This document shows positions 63,238 through 64,000 of a DNA stretch of 64,000 nucleotides, one piece after another. The DNA comes from an uncultured Collinsella sp. GTDB taxonomy: Bacteria; Actinomycetota; Coriobacteriia; Coriobacteriales; Coriobacteriaceae. Below the pieces are notes generated by a model that was not told where the DNA came from, did no database searches, and was given only the letters and a program-made list of their open reading frames with translations. Position 1 is the stretch's first letter. Each line of letters opens with the position of its first letter. The stretch lies in the NCBI GenBank assembly GCA_937950325.1, contig CALFDJ010000040.1:1-64000 (forward strand), read 5' to 3'. Both the position numbers and the translations under genes were made by a program.

Positions 63238-63300
63238 CGTATACGTGGGCAGTGTGGATATCGGTAAAGTACCATGATAGCCGCACTGCCCACGTATACC
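63238..63300. repeat. Palindrome GTATACGTGGGCAGTG with 27/29-nt loop
   Basis: Perfect 16-bp arms at 63239-63254 and 63284-63299; a closing T-G pair would leave a 27-nt loop, as in the other two families. The loop contains GGTA-AAG-TACC. It lies between the FHA terminator and the kinase start. Confidence 0.8.
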
Positions 63301-63342
63301 GCTGGGTATTGTCGTTTACGACGCAGAAGATAGAAGACGAAA

Positions 63343-63376
63343 GACGGACGGCGACCGTCTTCCGATCGCCGTCCGT
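63343..63376 (-). terminator. Terminator of the FHA gene
   Basis: ACGGACGGCGA pairs with TCGCCGTCCGT; on the minus strand it starts directly after the FHA stop (63378) and is followed by a T/C-rich tract. Confidence 0.75.
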
Positions 63377-63377
63377 G

Positions 63378-64000
63378 CTAGTCCACAATGACAAGGAATG
63401 TCGTGTAGAGACCCAGATGGAGCCTGTCGCTGTTGGCGATTTCCACGGGGGGATAGACTTTGCCGGGCTCGCGTTGGTCGCGCGGCGGCTCAATCACAAT
63501 ATCGCCGTCGCCCGCGCCCGATTCGAGCACTGTGCCGTTGGTCGATCCAAGGCCCTGGGCGTACCAGTGCTCACCCTCGAGCCAAATGCGAAGATGCTCG
63601 CGCGATGCGTCGGCGCCCACATCGGTGATGCTGGGCGAGGTTTTGGGCAAAGAACCAATCACGGTGCCGCGCGGATCGCGTGTGAGGGGATGGATTTGCA
63701 TGTCGGCGCAGTTGTCGGCATGGGTTCTGAGCAGACCGAGATTGGGGGCGACGGTGCGCGGCTGTTCCAGGCTGCTCATAAAGCCACGTCCGACGGTAGT
63801 TTCGGTGGTGCCAAAGTGCCCGCCCGTCTTGCTGTCGCAAAAGCGCTCGACGGTGGCCACGCCCTGAACGGGATCGGCGAGCGCCCCCGTTGCCACAAAG
63901 AGCATAAGGTAAAGCGTGCTTTTCTCGCGCACGGCATTGCCGTCGAAGTTGTCGATGCGATTGAGGGCATTTGCATATAGGCGGCTGTCCAGCTTGTAGC
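63378..64000 (-). CDS. FHA-domain protein, 5' end outside the window
   Basis: The frame is open to the window edge, so the start is missing. The C-terminal ~110 residues form an FHA phosphothreonine-binding domain: GTVIGS, ASREHLRIWLEG and GLGSTNGT. The part before it (YLMLFVATGALADPVQG) is not recognised. It probably reads phosphorylation by the kinase encoded next on the same strand; a terminator and palindrome separate the two genes. Confidence 0.85.
   Translation of the reverse strand, partial: YKLDSRLYANALNRIDNFDGNAVREKSTLYLMLFVATGALADPVQGVATVERFCDSKTGGHFGTTETTVGRGFMSSLEQPRTVAPNLGLLRTHADNCADMQIHPLTRDPRGTVIGSLPKTSPSITDVGADASREHLRIWLEGEHWYAQGLGSTNGTVLESGAGDGDIVIEPPRDQREPGKVYPPVEIANSDRLHLGLYTTFLVIVD

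Noticed and set aside
63207..63293. Longer N-terminus of the kinase
   Set aside because: The extra 29 codons overlap the 63239-63299 palindrome and have no ribosome site, whereas the ATG at 63206 has one.

Overview
The window is about 60% GC, densely coded, and reads as chromosomal DNA of a Coriobacteriia gut actinobacterium. Collinsella or a close relative is my best guess. This rests on the style of the proteins, the adk-map-infA-rpmJ-rpsM-rpsK-rpsD-rpoA-rplQ order, actinobacterial-type housekeeping genes, and anaerobe traits such as a split transketolase, rubredoxin and a flavin reductase. No rRNA, CRISPR array or intact transposase was seen.

Layout. 1-4.8 kb is the distal end of the large ribosomal protein/alpha operon, closed by a strong terminator. 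4.8-19.3 kb is core metabolism: truA, a GT2-like protein, argR, a class A PBP, a U32 protein, tyrS, adenine deaminase, two HAD phosphatases, citrate synthase and an ACT-domain protein. 19.4-26.7 kb is an accessory island bracketed by a 64-bp direct repeat (62/64 identical). It carries a truncated tyrosine integrase, an XRE/DUF2975 pair, two related ABC exporters and a secreted Tyr-rich peptide with its own terminator; I read it as a bacteriocin-like export or immunity cassette. 26.7-39.5 kb returns to core genes: rpmE with a structured leader, secA-prfB, a YitT protein, split transketolase, ftsEX and rnr. 39.6-45 kb holds a lone serine recombinase, a VanZ-like protein, an ArsC/Spx-family protein, tRNA-Gln and tRNA-Glu, a TPR gene with smpB, a flavin reductase and rubredoxin. 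45-53 kb has mntH diverging from gltBD. 53-57.6 kb has two poorly known genes, an amidohydrolase and a zinc-ribbon membrane protein. 57.7-61 kb is a copper cluster (copA, copZ, csoR) with a CsoR-type operator. 61-64 kb has a receptor-like Ser/Thr kinase and an FHA protein cut by the window edge.

The most unusual signal is intergenic. Eight copies of a 59-bp palindrome (16-bp arms around a loop of exactly 27 nt) occur between 46.4 and 61.1 kb. Several are in tandem at an 80-81 bp period, with compensatory changes in the arms, and pairs bracket one gene encoding a DUF559-like nuclease. A second family has different 20-bp arms but the same 27-nt loop length and shared loop sequence, and a third palindrome can also be folded with a 27-nt loop. 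Separate REP-like elements with GGGGAC/TGTCCC cores sit directly after stop codons. All functions proposed for these repeats are inference.
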